A stretch of 64,000 nt of DNA, from positions 2,108,001-2,172,000 of the forward strand of contig NZ_CP032819.1 of the NCBI RefSeq assembly GCF_003991565.1, read 5' to 3'. Source of the stretch: Butyricimonas faecalis. Its GTDB lineage: Bacteria > Bacteroidota > Bacteroidia > Bacteroidales > Marinifilaceae. Positions 26,530 to 36,087 of the stretch are shown here, in pieces; position 1 is the stretch's first letter; each line of letters opens with the position of its first letter. The position numbers and the translations under genes were made by a program. The notes under the pieces were generated by a model. It did no database searches, was not told the origin of the DNA, and worked only from the letters and a program-made list of their open reading frames with translations.

Positions 26530-28923
26530 TTAATTTATTCGGAATCTCGTCGTCAACCGAATATCCGACGAGGATGAGCCTATTAAAACCGTGAAAAAGC
26601 CCGGTTCAACCACCCAATTCAGCGACAAATCGAGAATTTTCAGGTGTTCTCGGGTTAGGACGAACTCAACCGTCCGGCTCTCTCCCGCGGCAAGCGACAC
26701 CCGGCGGAAAGCCTTGAGCTGCATGAAAGGAGTAACTACCGACGCCTGTTCATCTCGCAAATATAATTGGACCACCTCATCTCCGACACGATCCCCCGAA
26801 TTTCTCACATCTACCGAAACCCGCACCGAATCTCCCTCTACACGCATTTTCACCCCATCGTAAGCAAATGTCGTGTAGCTCAACCCGTACCCGAAAGGGT
26901 ATAACGGAGCAGCAGTTCCTTCCACGTAATCCTGCCGCCCGGCAGATTTATGATTATAATACACGGGCAATTGCCCCACGTGACGAGGATAAGACAACGG
27001 GAGTCGCCCGGCTGGATTATAATCCCCAAACAACACGTCCGCTATCGCCCGACCACCTTCACTGCCCGGATACCAAGCCGTCAATATGGCCAGAATATGC
27101 TCCGCCGCCCAGTTTAATTCCAAAGGACGTCCCTGGATCATGACCAACACGATCGGTTTACCCGTGGCATACAACGCTTTCAATAATTCCAGCTGTTTGC
27201 CCATTAACGACAACCCCGTCCGGTCAAATCCCTCTCCCGACTCCATATCGCTCACTCTTCGCGCATTCGTGATGGCGGCACCAGTCTCCAAGAAGTCTGT
27301 TTCAAAATCCCGTGCACTGGAACCACCCAAAACAACCACCACGACGTCGGAATTCTTTGCCACCTCGCAAGCCTCCTCGATCGACGTGTTCAACGTGTCG
27401 CGCACGGCACACCCTTTCACGTAACGGATTTCGGCCCCGGGCAACTTTTGCCGGATACCTTCGAACACGGTAATCACCGAACCGGGAGCCTGCGGTGCCG
27501 TATAGTCCCCCAGTTGGTTATAAACATTATCGGCATTCGGACCGACAATCGCTACCCGCTTCACTTCCTTTGACAATGGCAATAATTTATTTTCATTTTT
27601 CAACAACACGACAGATTGACGAGCCACCTCTCTCGCCACTTCCCGATGTTCTGGCGTGCCAATCTGCTTTCCCGCCTTCTTCACCTCCACGTACGGATTA
27701 TCGAACAATCCCATTTCAAATTTTAATCGCAAAACGCGACACGCGGCCCGATCAATGTCAGCTTCTGCCAATCGTCCCTCCCGGCAAGCTTTCACCAATC
27801 CGGCAGCGAAACAATTTCCCCCCAAATCGGAATCCACTCCCGAACGTAAGGCTAGCATCCCGGCCTCTTCCCGATTGGCAGCCACTCGCTGCGATACCAG
27901 CCCGTCGATCGAATAGAGGTCTGAAACCACGAATCCCGAGAATCCCCACTGCCCCCGTAACAGTTGATTTGTCAAGAAAGGGTTTGCCGTACAAGGAATT
28001 CCATCCACCTCGTTATAGGCCGTCATCAGCGACAAAGCTCCCGCTTTCACGGCCATTTCAAAAGGGTAGGACAATTCCGTCAATAATTCCCGCACCCCCA
28101 CGTGTGCCATTCCGGCATTATGTCCGCCTTCAGGTACCCCGTAAGCCGTGAAATGTTTCAACGTGGCGATAACATTTTCGCCACTCCCCACGTCTTCTCC
28201 TTGTAACCCTCGGACATAAGCACTTCCCATGCTCCCGCTCAAGAAAGGATCTTCCCCATACCCTTCTTCTACCCGGGACCAACGTAATTCCCGGGCAACA
28301 TCCAGCACGGGCCCGTAACCGATATGTCCCCCTTGCAAACGGGCCTCCAAAGCCACGATCCCGGCCGCCCGTTTCTCCAGCTCCGGGTTCCACGTGCTCG
28401 CCCTCCCGATAGCCGTGGGGAACACCGTGGTCCCGATGGCCATGTGCCCGTGCGGACACTCTTCCGCCAGAAACAAGGGAATACCCAAGCGGGTACTATC
28501 TTGAGCATAACGTTGCATGAGATTCGTCATTTCCGCGGCTTCTTCCGGAGATAGACCTGTTTTTAACGTTTTTCGCGTCCACGGGTCAGCCCGTAGCGTC
28601 GCCCAAAAGCACCCGATATGACGATTTTTCAGGTCAGACCGAAACAAGTCGGTCAACCGGACCTGACCACGTTCATCTTTCTCGTAATAATTCCATCCCA
28701 AGGTATGAGCCAATTGCCCTACTTTTTCCTCCAACGTCATTTGTCGGAGCAAATCCTGCAGACGCACCTCCATGCTCTCTGCCGGATTCTCGTAAGGGTC
28801 CAGCTTGCCGTTCTTGTTCAAATCCCGAAATCCCTTCCCGCTTTTCTTGTAAACCCCATCACCGCAAACCGAAATTGCCGGGAGGAAAAACATGATAAAT
28901 AACCAAATTTTCTGTTTCCGCAT
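26530..28923 (-). CDS. Glycoside hydrolase family 3 protein (beta-glucosidase type)
   Basis: A 797-residue exported GH3 enzyme. A signal peptide is followed by a calcium-loop-like FRDLNKNGKLDPYENP, then the GH3 barrel (MTLEEKVGQLAHTLG; GPVLDVARELRWSRVEEGYGEDPFL) with the catalytic nucleophile in FVVSDLYSIDG (Asp335), the alpha/beta sandwich (VLLKNENKLLPL; VVVVLGGSSARDFETDF) and a C-terminal fibronectin-III-like domain (YPFGYGLSYTTFAYDGV onward). Such enzymes cleave beta-linked glucosides or xylosides; the exact substrate is not clear. It converges on the fucosidase gene. Confidence 0.95.
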   Translation of the reverse strand: MRKQKIWLFIMFFLPAISVCGDGVYKKSGKGFRDLNKNGKLDPYENPAESMEVRLQDLLRQMTLEEKVGQLAHTLGWNYYEKDERGQVRLTDLFRSDLKNRHIGCFWATLRADPWTRKTLKTGLSPEEAAEMTNLMQRYAQDSTRLGIPLFLAEECPHGHMAIGTTVFPTAIGRASTWNPELEKRAAGIVALEARLQGGHIGYGPVLDVARELRWSRVEEGYGEDPFLSGSMGSAYVRGLQGEDVGSGENVIATLKHFTAYGVPEGGHNAGMAHVGVRELLTELSYPFEMAVKAGALSLMTAYNEVDGIPCTANPFLTNQLLRGQWGFSGFVVSDLYSIDGLVSQRVAANREEAGMLALRSGVDSDLGGNCFAAGLVKACREGRLAEADIDRAACRVLRLKFEMGLFDNPYVEVKKAGKQIGTPEHREVAREVARQSVVLLKNENKLLPLSKEVKRVAIVGPNADNVYNQLGDYTAPQAPGSVITVFEGIRQKLPGAEIRYVKGCAVRDTLNTSIEEACEVAKNSDVVVVVLGGSSARDFETDFLETGAAITNARRVSDMESGEGFDRTGLSLMGKQLELLKALYATGKPIVLVMIQGRPLELNWAAEHILAILTAWYPGSEGGRAIADVLFGDYNPAGRLPLSYPRHVGQLPVYYNHKSAGRQDYVEGTAAPLYPFGYGLSYTTFAYDGVKMRVEGDSVRVSVDVRNSGDRVGDEVVQLYLRDEQASVVTPFMQLKAFRRVSLAAGESRTVEFVLTREHLKILDLSLNWVVEPGFFTVLIGSSSSDIRLTTRFRIN

Positions 28924-28968
28924 AGCAATACATTATTAGATTAAACACAACAACACAAATTTTAAACC

Positions 28969-28976
28969 CAAATATA
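28969..28976 (-). promoter_or_regulatory. Promoter -7 box for the GH3 gene
   Basis: The minus strand reads TATATTTG (TAnnTTTG) about 46 bases upstream of the ATG at 28923. The same 121-base gap must also contain the clpP promoter, for which I see only a weak match (TAACTTAG at 29010). Confidence 0.45.
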
Positions 28977-29044
28977 GACAAAAGTCTCTTTTTTCCTTCC
29001 TTTTTTTCGTAACTTAGCACCCGTATAACTAAAATACATAGATT

Positions 29045-29722
29045 ATGTTTTCACAAGATGAATTTAAAAAATATGCCACCAAGCATAAAGGGATTAGCAG
29101 CTTGAACCTTCACCGGTTCGAGTCTGCCGTCTCTAGCTATATAAATCCGACCATCATCGAGGAACGCCAGCTGAACGTGGCAAGCATGGACGTGTTTTCC
29201 CGGTTAATGATGGACCGCATCATTTTCCTCGGAGTGCCTATTGATGACGACGTTGCCAATATTATTATGGCACAATTGCTATTCCTGGAATCGGCAGATC
29301 CGAGCAAGGATATTCAAATTTATTTCAACACCCCGGGTGGCTCGGTTTACGCCGGATTAGGTATTTACGACACGATGCAATACATTCAATGTGACGTGGC
29401 AACCATCTGTACCGGGATGGCCGCATCCATGGGTGCCGTACTGATGACGGCCGGGACAAAAGGGAAACGTTCGGCATTGCAGCACTCGCGCATCATGATC
29501 CATCAACCGATGGGGGGAGCTCAAGGACAAGCTTCCGACATCGAGATCACGGCTCGCGAGATTATGAAATTGAAAAAAGAACTTTACCAAATCATCGCCG
29601 ATCATTCCGGAAACCCGATCAAGAAAGTAGAAAAAGACTCTGACCGCGATTACTGGATGACGGCAACAGAAGCCAAAGAATACGGGATGATTGACACAGT
29701 ATTAATTCGGGAGCACAAGTAA
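29045..29722 (+). CDS. clpP: ATP-dependent Clp protease proteolytic subunit
   Basis: Forms the tetradecameric serine peptidase chamber that degrades unfolded substrates passed by ClpX. The 225-residue protein carries the active-site serine in GMAASMGA (Ser128) and the histidine in MIHQPMGG (His153), with the catalytic aspartate expected around [12 protein letters not shown]. The N-terminal extension of about 30 residues is usual in Bacteroidetes. Its stop overlaps the clpX start by one base (TAATG), so the two are translationally coupled. Confidence 0.97.
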   Translation: MFSQDEFKKYATKHKGISSLNLHRFESAVSSYINPTIIEERQLNVASMDVFSRLMMDRIIFLGVPIDDDVANIIMAQLLFLESADPSKDIQIYFNTPGGSVYAGLGIYDTMQYIQCDVATICTGMAASMGAVLMTAGTKGKRSALQHSRIMIHQPMGGAQGQASDIEITAREIMKLKKELYQIIADHSGNPIKKVEKDSDRDYWMTATEAKEYGMIDTVLIREHK

Positions 29723-30939
29723 TGCAAGACAAATGTTCATTTTGCGGAAGATCGCGCAGTGAGGTCGATCTTCTGATTTCCGGGGTAGACGGTTTTATCT
29801 GTGATATGTGCGCGCAACAAGCGTATGACATCGTGCAGGAAGAACAACGAGGTCACTCTACCCCTCTTGATATGGATCACATCGAGATCAAAAAACCGAT
29901 CGAGATCAAACAATTCATGGATCAATACGTCATCGGGCAAGACGAGGCGAAAAAGCATCTCGCCGTGGCTGTTTACAATCATTATAAACGGTTGACACAG
30001 AAACATTCCAATGATGACGTGGAGATCGAAAAGTCAAATATCATCATGGTCGGACGCACGGGTACCGGGAAAACGCTGTTGGCCCGCACAATTGCCAAAA
30101 TGCTACACGTGCCGTTCACCATTGTCGATGCAACCGTGTTGACGGAAGCCGGCTACGTGGGCGAAGATATCGAATCGATCCTGACCCGCCTGCTACAAGC
30201 TGCCGATTATGACGTGGATGCTGCCGAGAAAGGCATCGTGTTCATTGACGAGATTGATAAGATTGCCCGTAAAGGAGACAACCCGTCCATCACACGCGAC
30301 GTGAGCGGCGAAGGGGTTCAACAAGGGTTGTTGAAATTACTGGAAGGTTCTATCGTGAACGTTCCCCCACAAGGCGGACGTAAACATCCTGACCAAAAGA
30401 TGATCCCCGTGAACACGAAAAATATTCTGTTCATCTGCGGGGGAGCTTTCGACGGGATCGAGAAGAAAATCGCCCAACGCCTGAACACGCAGGTTGTCGG
30501 ATTCACGGCAAGCAAAGAAACTGCCGTTCTGGACAGGGATAATATGTTGCAATACATCGCACCGCAAGACTTGAAATCCTTCGGGTTGATTCCCGAGATC
30601 ATCGGTCGTCTTCCGGTACTGACCTACTTGGAACCGCTGGATCGTCAAGCCCTGCGCAACATTCTCACGGAACCCAAGAATGCCATTATCCGCCAGTACG
30701 TGAAATTATTCGAGCTGGATAACATCACGCTGAATTTCAACGAAGAGGTCTTTGAATATATCGTGGACAAAGCTGTTGAATTTAAACTGGGAGCCCGCGG
30801 ACTACGTTCCATTTGCGAGGCGATTATGACAGACTTGATGTTCGAGATCCCCTCTCAAAATTGCGAATCGATCACGATCACCAAAGAATACGCCGAGTCA
30901 AAGATAGACCGGCTGACAGCACAAAAGTTACGAGCTTAA
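29722..30939 (+). CDS. clpX: ATP-dependent Clp protease ATP-binding subunit ClpX
   Basis: AAA+ unfoldase that delivers tagged proteins, including tmRNA-tagged ones, to ClpP. The N-terminal zinc-binding domain has Cys5, Cys8, Cys27 and Cys30. Walker A is GRTGTGKT (residues 111-118), Walker B is [10 protein letters not shown], and sensor and C-terminal motifs ([14 protein letters not shown]) are intact. The second Walker A position is Arg112, where many ClpX proteins have proline. The 405-residue length is normal. A strong terminator follows. Confidence 0.97.
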   Translation: MQDKCSFCGRSRSEVDLLISGVDGFICDMCAQQAYDIVQEEQRGHSTPLDMDHIEIKKPIEIKQFMDQYVIGQDEAKKHLAVAVYNHYKRLTQKHSNDDVEIEKSNIIMVGRTGTGKTLLARTIAKMLHVPFTIVDATVLTEAGYVGEDIESILTRLLQAADYDVDAAEKGIVFIDEIDKIARKGDNPSITRDVSGEGVQQGLLKLLEGSIVNVPPQGGRKHPDQKMIPVNTKNILFICGGAFDGIEKKIAQRLNTQVVGFTASKETAVLDRDNMLQYIAPQDLKSFGLIPEIIGRLPVLTYLEPLDRQALRNILTEPKNAIIRQYVKLFELDNITLNFNEEVFEYIVDKAVEFKLGARGLRSICEAIMTDLMFEIPSQNCESITITKEYAESKIDRLTAQKLRA

Positions 30940-30970
30940 AGAAGGGGAAAGGATATTAAACGTCGTTTTA

Positions 30971-31024
30971 TTTCAAAAAACACTCCCGTCACTTGGCACG
31001 AAATGACGGGAGTGTTTTTTGAAA
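30971..31024. terminator. Bidirectional terminator between clpX and tcdA
   Basis: A perfect 21-bp inverted repeat (30971-30991 with 31004-31024) with a 12-base loop. The GC-rich core CACTCCCGTCA/TGACGGGAGTG is flanked by A6 on the left and T6 on the right, so it works on both strands for the convergent clpX and tcdA genes. Confidence 0.93.
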
Positions 31025-31047
31025 TAATTTGTGCGAGACGAATATTG

Positions 31048-31764
31048 TCAAATCGGATTGGTAATATCCCGGATAACCACAGAGGCGCAGAAACACCCGA
31101 ACAAGGGCGGCATATAAGAAATAGTCCCGACATTCGACTTTTTATTCTCGCTCTCGCTTAAAACAACCGCTTCCGGATCGACTTCTTCGGGAGAAAATAC
31201 GACTTTCACCCCCTTGTAGACGCCCAACTTATGTAGCCTTTTTCGCAACATGCGAGCCAAATTACAATTATACGATTTCGAAATATCGGCTATCCGGATT
31301 TGTTCAGGATCCATTTTCCCTCCGGCACCCATGGAACTCACGACCCGGTACCCCTTTTGCAAGCTATGGTATATTAAGAATATCTTGGGGGCTAATGTAT
31401 CAATGGCATCCACCACGTAATCATATTTCGCCATTTCCAAAATATCAATCATGCGATCGTCTTTGATAAAATCATTGATGACGTGTAATTGGATATCCGG
31501 GTTTATATCCCGGAAACGGGCTGCCATCACCTCGGCTTTCGCTTTACCGATGTTACTATCCAACGCCGGAAGTTGACGGTTTTTATTCGTCACCTCCACG
31601 CGATCCCCGTCAATAATCGTCATCTCTCCGATCCCCGCCCGACATAACTGTTCGGCGGCATACGCCCCGACTCCTCCTAATCCTGCCACCAACACGTGAG
31701 CTTTCTTCAACAAACCCAACCGTTCTTTTCCTAGAAGCAACTCCGTTCTACTCAGCCAATCCAT
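31048..31764 (-). CDS. tcdA: tRNA threonylcarbamoyladenosine dehydratase TcdA (ThiF/MoeB/HesA family)
   Basis: ATP-dependent enzyme that cyclises N6-threonylcarbamoyladenosine at position 37 of tRNAs. It has the E1-like nucleotide-binding motif VLVAGLGGVGAYAAEQLCRAGIG, the IIDGDRVEVTNKNRQLPA segment, YDYVVDAIDTLAPK and the RVVSSMGAGGKMDP strand typical of TcdA/CsdL. I prefer the ATG at 31764 (MDWLSRTELLLG), which starts one base after the TatD stop; an in-frame TTG at 31776 would overlap that gene. It is the distal gene of a two- or three-gene unit. Confidence 0.94.
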   Translation of the reverse strand: MDWLSRTELLLGKERLGLLKKAHVLVAGLGGVGAYAAEQLCRAGIGEMTIIDGDRVEVTNKNRQLPALDSNIGKAKAEVMAARFRDINPDIQLHVINDFIKDDRMIDILEMAKYDYVVDAIDTLAPKIFLIYHSLQKGYRVVSSMGAGGKMDPEQIRIADISKSYNCNLARMLRKRLHKLGVYKGVKVVFSPEEVDPEAVVLSESENKKSNVGTISYMPPLFGCFCASVVIRDITNPI

Positions 31765-31765
31765 A

Positions 31766-32440
31766 CTATTTTCCAAAAACTTTATTATAATTATTCCTCG
31801 TTATTTCCTTTAACACCTCCACGTCGACCTCAAAGATGGCAGAGGCAGCCTCGTAAATGACTGAAATCTCCACCTCTTTGTCATCATTCTCCAAAAACAA
31901 TCTCTCTGCCGGGATCATCCGCAATAATCGAAAAGCATTTGAGCGCGAATCCAGCAAAGCCGCTCCCACGGAAATATACAACCCGTGGTTCAACAATTGC
32001 CTTAATATCTGCTCGTTATTATTATACCCGTGAACAATCCAAGGTACGGAGGATCCCGTTCGCCTCTTCATGGCAATCAATTCCGAATACGCCTTCACGC
32101 AATGAATAATCAACGGTTTACGCAGTGCTTCTGCCAAACCGACTTGAACTGCCAGTATCTCTTCCTGCGTTTTCATGCCAATAGGAGAGCGACGGTCCAG
32201 ACCGCACTCTCCTATCGCTATTACTTTTTCCATCCGTGCCGTATCTTCTATTCCCGCAAAAAGGTTCTCTCCCGATTCGTTTAACTTCATGGGATGAATA
32301 CCCACGGAGTAAAACACGTTCTGCCCCTCTATCCATTCCCGTTTTTCTTCTTTTTCCACCCACGCCTTTCCTTCACCAACATCCAGAATGTTAATTCCTT
32401 CGCCAACATGATGCGTGTGTATATTCACGTACGGATTCAA
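31766..32440 (-). CDS. TatD family metal-dependent hydrolase
   Basis: A 224-residue TIM-barrel hydrolase of the TatD deoxyribonuclease family. The N-terminal metal motif is NIHTHHVGEG and the next landmarks are FYSVGIHPM, VIAIGECGLDRRSPIG, QVGLAEALRKPLIIHCVKAY and SVPWIVHGYNNN. It is shorter than the E. coli TatD (about 260), as is usual for Bacteroidetes members. It lies 9 bases after the desulfidase gene and 1 base before tcdA, so these three are probably co-transcribed. Confidence 0.9.
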   Translation of the reverse strand: MNPYVNIHTHHVGEGINILDVGEGKAWVEKEEKREWIEGQNVFYSVGIHPMKLNESGENLFAGIEDTARMEKVIAIGECGLDRRSPIGMKTQEEILAVQVGLAEALRKPLIIHCVKAYSELIAMKRRTGSSVPWIVHGYNNNEQILRQLLNHGLYISVGAALLDSRSNAFRLLRMIPAERLFLENDDKEVEISVIYEAASAIFEVDVEVLKEITRNNYNKVFGK

Positions 32441-32449
32441 TTCCTTCTG

Positions 32450-33730
32450 CTATTTTTTATTGCACATGATATTCAAGATCGTCTTGTCCGTTTCCTCCAT
32501 TCCTTTTGTACCGATCAATCCCACGTTACGGATGGTACGCTCGATATCTTCCTCCACGATCCCGTCATTGTTCGTCTTGATCCCTCTCATTGACAACAAG
32601 GCAGCTTGTACGGCAGCCGATACCCCGGAATATACCTTCAAGGCACATCCCTGTTTTGCCCCGTCACACATCATACCCGTCAAGTTTGAACACATTGTTT
32701 TGATCGTGTTCACCATGTTCTCGTAAGTTCCTCCCATCAGATAGGTGATTGCAGAGGCAGCCCCTGTCCCGGCAATCAGAATACCGCAAAGGGCTGAAAG
32801 GTGTCCCATATAATAGTGAATATGCACGGCAATCAGGTTACTCAATGCCAAGGCACGAGCCAATTGCTCGCGGGAAGCCCCGAATTGCTCGGCAGCCACC
32901 ACTACCGGCAAATATACCGTGATTCCTTGATTACCACTACCGGAATTTGTCATCACCGGCTTCGGGCACCCGTCCATACGCGCATCCGATGCTGCAGTGG
33001 CACGAATTAACGTACGATTCAGCAAGTCATCTTCCAACAATCCTTTATCTATATTTTCTTTTAACGTTTTTCCAATCTGCAATCCATATTCCGATTTCAA
33101 TCCTTCGGCCGAAATCGCTTTGTTCATCTCGGCTCCCTGCAACACGAATTCGATATCTTTCACGTCTACCTGATGCACGAAGTCCCAAATCCGCTTCACG
33201 CTCAACTCCGGTCCTTTATCTTCCGGTTTTGAGGTATCCAGACGAAATTCTCTTTTGAAAATCTCTTTTCCGTTCTTTTCCACCAAAACGATATTGGTGT
33301 GCGTGTGAACGATAATCACTTTTACCGTATCATTTCCTTTCGTGGCCAAAGCCTCGGCGTACAATTTATCCGGTGCATCCTCTTTCAAAGAAACCTTCAC
33401 TTGACCTAACATATCTTTTGCCCGCTGCAAGTTATCCCCCACGTTCACCTCTTTCAGCACTTCCAAGCCGTATTCGGATTTTCCACAAACAGCTCCTAAA
33501 GCCGCGGCGATAGGCAGCCCGACCATTCCTGTTCCCGGGATACCAACACCCATACCATTTTTGTAAATATTACCACTAACCAGTACGTCCAAATGCTCGG
33601 GCACGTCTCCTAATACTTCTTTACACTTTGCACACGCTAAAGCACAGGCTACCGGCTCGGTACACCCCAAGGCCGGAACGGCCTCTTTTCTCAATATTTC
33701 AATGATTTGTTGATCTGTTACTTGATTCAT
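32450..33730 (-). CDS. L-cysteine desulfidase / serine dehydratase alpha-family protein (CyuA/YhaM, UPF0597 type)
   Basis: A 426-residue iron-sulfur enzyme that breaks cysteine into pyruvate, ammonia and sulfide, or acts on serine. The family signature PALGCTEPVACALACAKC includes Cys23. The glycine-rich GIPGTGMVGLPIAAALGAVCG and the later motifs MTNSGSGNQGITVYLPV and MMCDGAKQGCALKVYSG carry the other conserved cysteines expected to bind the cluster. Given the thiol-oriented import loci in this window, a cysteine-degrading enzyme is a fitting neighbour, but that link is inference. Confidence 0.92.
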   Translation of the reverse strand: MNQVTDQQIIEILRKEAVPALGCTEPVACALACAKCKEVLGDVPEHLDVLVSGNIYKNGMGVGIPGTGMVGLPIAAALGAVCGKSEYGLEVLKEVNVGDNLQRAKDMLGQVKVSLKEDAPDKLYAEALATKGNDTVKVIIVHTHTNIVLVEKNGKEIFKREFRLDTSKPEDKGPELSVKRIWDFVHQVDVKDIEFVLQGAEMNKAISAEGLKSEYGLQIGKTLKENIDKGLLEDDLLNRTLIRATAASDARMDGCPKPVMTNSGSGNQGITVYLPVVVAAEQFGASREQLARALALSNLIAVHIHYYMGHLSALCGILIAGTGAASAITYLMGGTYENMVNTIKTMCSNLTGMMCDGAKQGCALKVYSGVSAAVQAALLSMRGIKTNNDGIVEEDIERTIRNVGLIGTKGMEETDKTILNIMCNKK

Positions 33731-33771
33731 CTTATTCTTCTTTTCATGTAGAACGCTAAATTTTGCGATTA

Positions 33772-33779
33772 CAAAAATA
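33772..33779 (-). promoter_or_regulatory. Promoter -7 box for the desulfidase-tatD-tcdA unit
   Basis: The minus strand reads TATTTTTG (TAnnTTTG), about 42 bases upstream of the ATG at 33730. Confidence 0.45.
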
Positions 33780-33822
33780 GTGTTATTTATCTATTTTTCT
33801 ATCACAAAAAGACAAATTATAC

Positions 33823-33830
33823 TATCTTTG
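33823..33830 (+). promoter_or_regulatory. Promoter -7 box for the SPOR gene
   Basis: TATCTTTG matches TAnnTTTG, about 45 bases upstream of the ATG at 33875, in the divergent region with the desulfidase gene. Confidence 0.5.
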
Positions 33831-33874
33831 CCTACTGAAGTCGAATTAGTTGAACACACGATAGATATTTACCC

Positions 33875-34393
33875 ATGAAATTAACACTCGTCATATTATC
33901 ACTTTTCATCACGTCCTTCGCTTGGGCGCAAACAGATTCTATTGCCCCGGTCAAAAAAGAGAGCGATTTCGTGAAACAACTCTCGGAAACAGATTCCATT
34001 ACCGGTGGTAAAGTGATCATTCATGCCGATCCGAAAATCGAACAACTATTAAAACTGAGCATTTCCGTGAGCCGGAAAGAACAGCTCTTTCAAGGGTATC
34101 GCATCCAAATCCTATCCCGTAGTTCATACGACACGAATATCGACTCGTTGAAAAACTATACCAAACGATTTGAAGAAGAGTTTCCGGACATACCTGCATA
34201 CCTGCAATACACTGATCCCGATTTCAAAATCCGGGTAGGTAATTTCCGCACCCGCATAGAAGCCATCCCCGCCTTGAAACGAATCCGTAAAAAATATTCA
34301 GGTGCATACCCGGTAAAAACAACTATTTACCTACAAGAATTGAATCCCGTCGTGGAGCAAGATACGGTTGCGGTGCCTCCTGTGCAATTCTAA
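33875..34393 (+). CDS. SPOR domain-containing exported protein
   Basis: A 172-residue protein with a cleavable signal peptide (SFAWAQ near residue 19) and a C-terminal SPOR domain (about residues 75-160): QGYRIQILSRSSYDTN, then FKIRVGNFRTRIEAIPALKRIRKKY and AYPVKTTIYLQEL. SPOR domains bind denuded peptidoglycan glycan strands, so it probably localises to the septum or envelope. It ends three bases from the convergent GSCFA gene. Confidence 0.88.
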   Translation: MKLTLVILSLFITSFAWAQTDSIAPVKKESDFVKQLSETDSITGGKVIIHADPKIEQLLKLSISVSRKEQLFQGYRIQILSRSSYDTNIDSLKNYTKRFEEEFPDIPAYLQYTDPDFKIRVGNFRTRIEAIPALKRIRKKYSGAYPVKTTIYLQELNPVVEQDTVAVPPVQF

Positions 34394-34396
34394 ATT

Positions 34397-35386
34397 TTAA
34401 ATTCTAAACTTTAAATTCCTTAGTTTTTCCTCTTCTGCCGAAAAATCAATCATCGGGTAGGAATGGGAAATCATAGCCATCTCAGCCAACATTTTCTTTA
34501 CCAGACGTTGATAATCCTCGGACTTCGAATCGAAAGGTCGATGTGCCATTCCTTTATTGATTCGCCCGATCTGATTCATTAACCCCAACACATCGGGAGT
34601 GATAAAGCTATACAGGAAACGTTCCCAAATGTAATCTACCGTGAAGCCAGACACGTGTAACATATCATCCGCGTAAAAACGATAGTCCCGCAATTCATCC
34701 AACACGATTTCGTAAGCCGGGAAATAATACACGTACTCCAGTTTTTCCCGCAATTGATCGATAGCCAACAATAATGTAGCCTTACTCAACTGATTACCAT
34801 GAGCGCCATCCTTCCAATGCCGGATCGGGCTTACCGTGAATAATATGCGAAGTCCAGGATTTATCTCTCGCAGACGCTCGATTAACTCCACGTATTCCTC
34901 CACAATATTTTCCACGCTCAAACGACTACGCTCAAACTCTTGCGCAGGGATCTTGTGACAATTCGACACGATCATATTTTCCCGCACGTGCTTGTACACC
35001 CAAGCTGTTCCCCAAGTAATTACCAACAAATCTAAAGAACAAAGTTCTTCCGCAGCTTTCTCCAAACGTCCATTTATCCGGCTCAGACACTCGTCCGGAT
35101 CGGTTGACGAGAATGCCCCATGGTGATACAGGCTCACCCATTTCTCCCCTACCTTTCTCAAATCGTTTTTTTCAAATCGTTTTCCTTCCATGATTAAACG
35201 TAATACATTGGCCACGGATAACGGGTTATAAATTATCCCACAAGGATTTACATCTACGTCAAATTTATAATAGGAAAACTTACTCCCTATGTTTTCCGCG
35301 AAACACGATCCCAACATCATCAGCTTGGAATTATAATCTATTGAAAAATCTGGAGCAACAATCGTGATCTTCGTTTGCAAATTCAT
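34397..35386 (-). CDS. GSCFA domain-containing protein (putative SGNH-like hydrolase)
   Basis: A 329-residue cytoplasmic protein with the family motif LMMLGSCFAENIG near residues 22-35, which names the GSCFA family, plus the catalytic-type blocks DLLVITWGTAWVYKH, ILFTVSPIRHWKDGAHGNQLSK and DMLHVSGFTVDYIWERF. These resemble the SGNH/GDSL hydrolase blocks with Gly, Asn and a late Asp/His pair. The substrate is unknown. It is convergent with the SPOR gene. Confidence 0.9.
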   Translation of the reverse strand: MNLQTKITIVAPDFSIDYNSKLMMLGSCFAENIGSKFSYYKFDVDVNPCGIIYNPLSVANVLRLIMEGKRFEKNDLRKVGEKWVSLYHHGAFSSTDPDECLSRINGRLEKAAEELCSLDLLVITWGTAWVYKHVRENMIVSNCHKIPAQEFERSRLSVENIVEEYVELIERLREINPGLRILFTVSPIRHWKDGAHGNQLSKATLLLAIDQLREKLEYVYYFPAYEIVLDELRDYRFYADDMLHVSGFTVDYIWERFLYSFITPDVLGLMNQIGRINKGMAHRPFDSKSEDYQRLVKKMLAEMAMISHSYPMIDFSAEEEKLRNLKFRI

Positions 35387-35421
35387 ATCTATATTTATTA
35401 TAAATAATCACTCTATCTATA

Positions 35422-35429
35422 CAAAGTTA
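35422..35429 (-). promoter_or_regulatory. Promoter -7 box for the GSCFA gene
   Basis: The minus strand reads TAACTTTG (TAnnTTTG), 36 bases upstream of the ATG at 35386. Confidence 0.5.
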
Positions 35430-35462
35430 CATTTTTTACGCTCATTTCCTTCATCATTTTTA

Positions 35463-35470
35463 TACTTTTG
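35463..35470 (+). promoter_or_regulatory. Promoter -7 box for mntP
   Basis: TACTTTTG matches TAnnTTTG. It overlaps the upstream in-frame TTG at 35468, which supports the ATG at 35486 as the real start. There is no room between box and start for a manganese riboswitch. Confidence 0.5.
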
Positions 35471-35485
35471 TCAAAAATTTCGCGC

Positions 35486-36040
35486 ATGGGAATTATCACC
35501 ATATTATTGATTGCAGTCGGATTAGCCATGGATAGTCTTGCCGTAAGTATCAGCGGTGGGATCGTCATGCGCCCTTTCTGTATGCGACAATCTTTACGTC
35601 TGGCCCTTACAATGGGTGGTTTTCAAGGGGGGATGACTTTACTCGGCTGGCTCATGGGAGTCAGTTTCAGTTCATACATTACCACCTTTGACCATTGGAT
35701 TGCCTTCATCCTTCTCGGTTTTCTAGGCGGTAAGATGATCTACGAGTCTTTCGAGGAAGAAGAAACCACGATCTCATCTTTTTCCACCAAAACTCTTCTC
35801 ACGTTAGGAGTAGCCACCAGTATAGATGCCCTTGCCGTGGGAGTCAGTATGGCCTTCCTCAAAACGAGCATTTATTTCCCCGCCTTCATCATCGGTTTCG
35901 TGACATTCGCCCTCTCCCTGATCGGTGTTATCGGTGGTTACCGTTTCGGAAAAATCAAAGGTATCAACGTCGAATTATTCGGTGGAATCATCCTCATCGC
36001 GATCGGAGTCAAAATACTCATCGAGCATTTGATGGAATAA
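35486..36040 (+). CDS. mntP: Manganese efflux pump MntP
   Basis: Exports manganese to prevent toxicity. The protein (184 residues from the ATG at 35486) has six predicted membrane helices and the two conserved acidic motifs of the family, GLAMDSLAVSISGG in helix 1 and VATSIDALAVGVSMAF in helix 4, which form the metal pathway. Helix 3 carries IAFILLGFLGGKMIYES. The gene is single and followed closely by tmRNA. Confidence 0.95.
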   Translation: MGIITILLIAVGLAMDSLAVSISGGIVMRPFCMRQSLRLALTMGGFQGGMTLLGWLMGVSFSSYITTFDHWIAFILLGFLGGKMIYESFEEEETTISSFSTKTLLTLGVATSIDALAVGVSMAFLKTSIYFPAFIIGFVTFALSLIGVIGGYRFGKIKGINVELFGGIILIAIGVKILIEHLME

Positions 36041-36064
36041 TTTTCCATTTTCAATTATATTTCT

Positions 36065-36072
36065 TATCTTTG
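36065..36072 (+). promoter_or_regulatory. ssrA: Promoter -7 box for tmRNA
   Basis: TATCTTTG (TAnnTTTG) ends 15 bases before the mature tmRNA 5' end at 36088, leaving a few leader bases for processing. Confidence 0.55.
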
Positions 36073-36087
36073 CACTCACATATCTAG

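Noticed and set aside
31048..31776. TTG start at 31776 for tcdA
   Set aside because: It would overlap the TatD gene; the ATG at 31764 starts one base after the TatD stop and begins the conserved family sequence.
35387..35485. Manganese riboswitch upstream of mntP
   Set aside because: The -7 box lies 15 bases before the ATG, leaving no transcribed leader for a riboswitch, and no yybP-like fold is seen.
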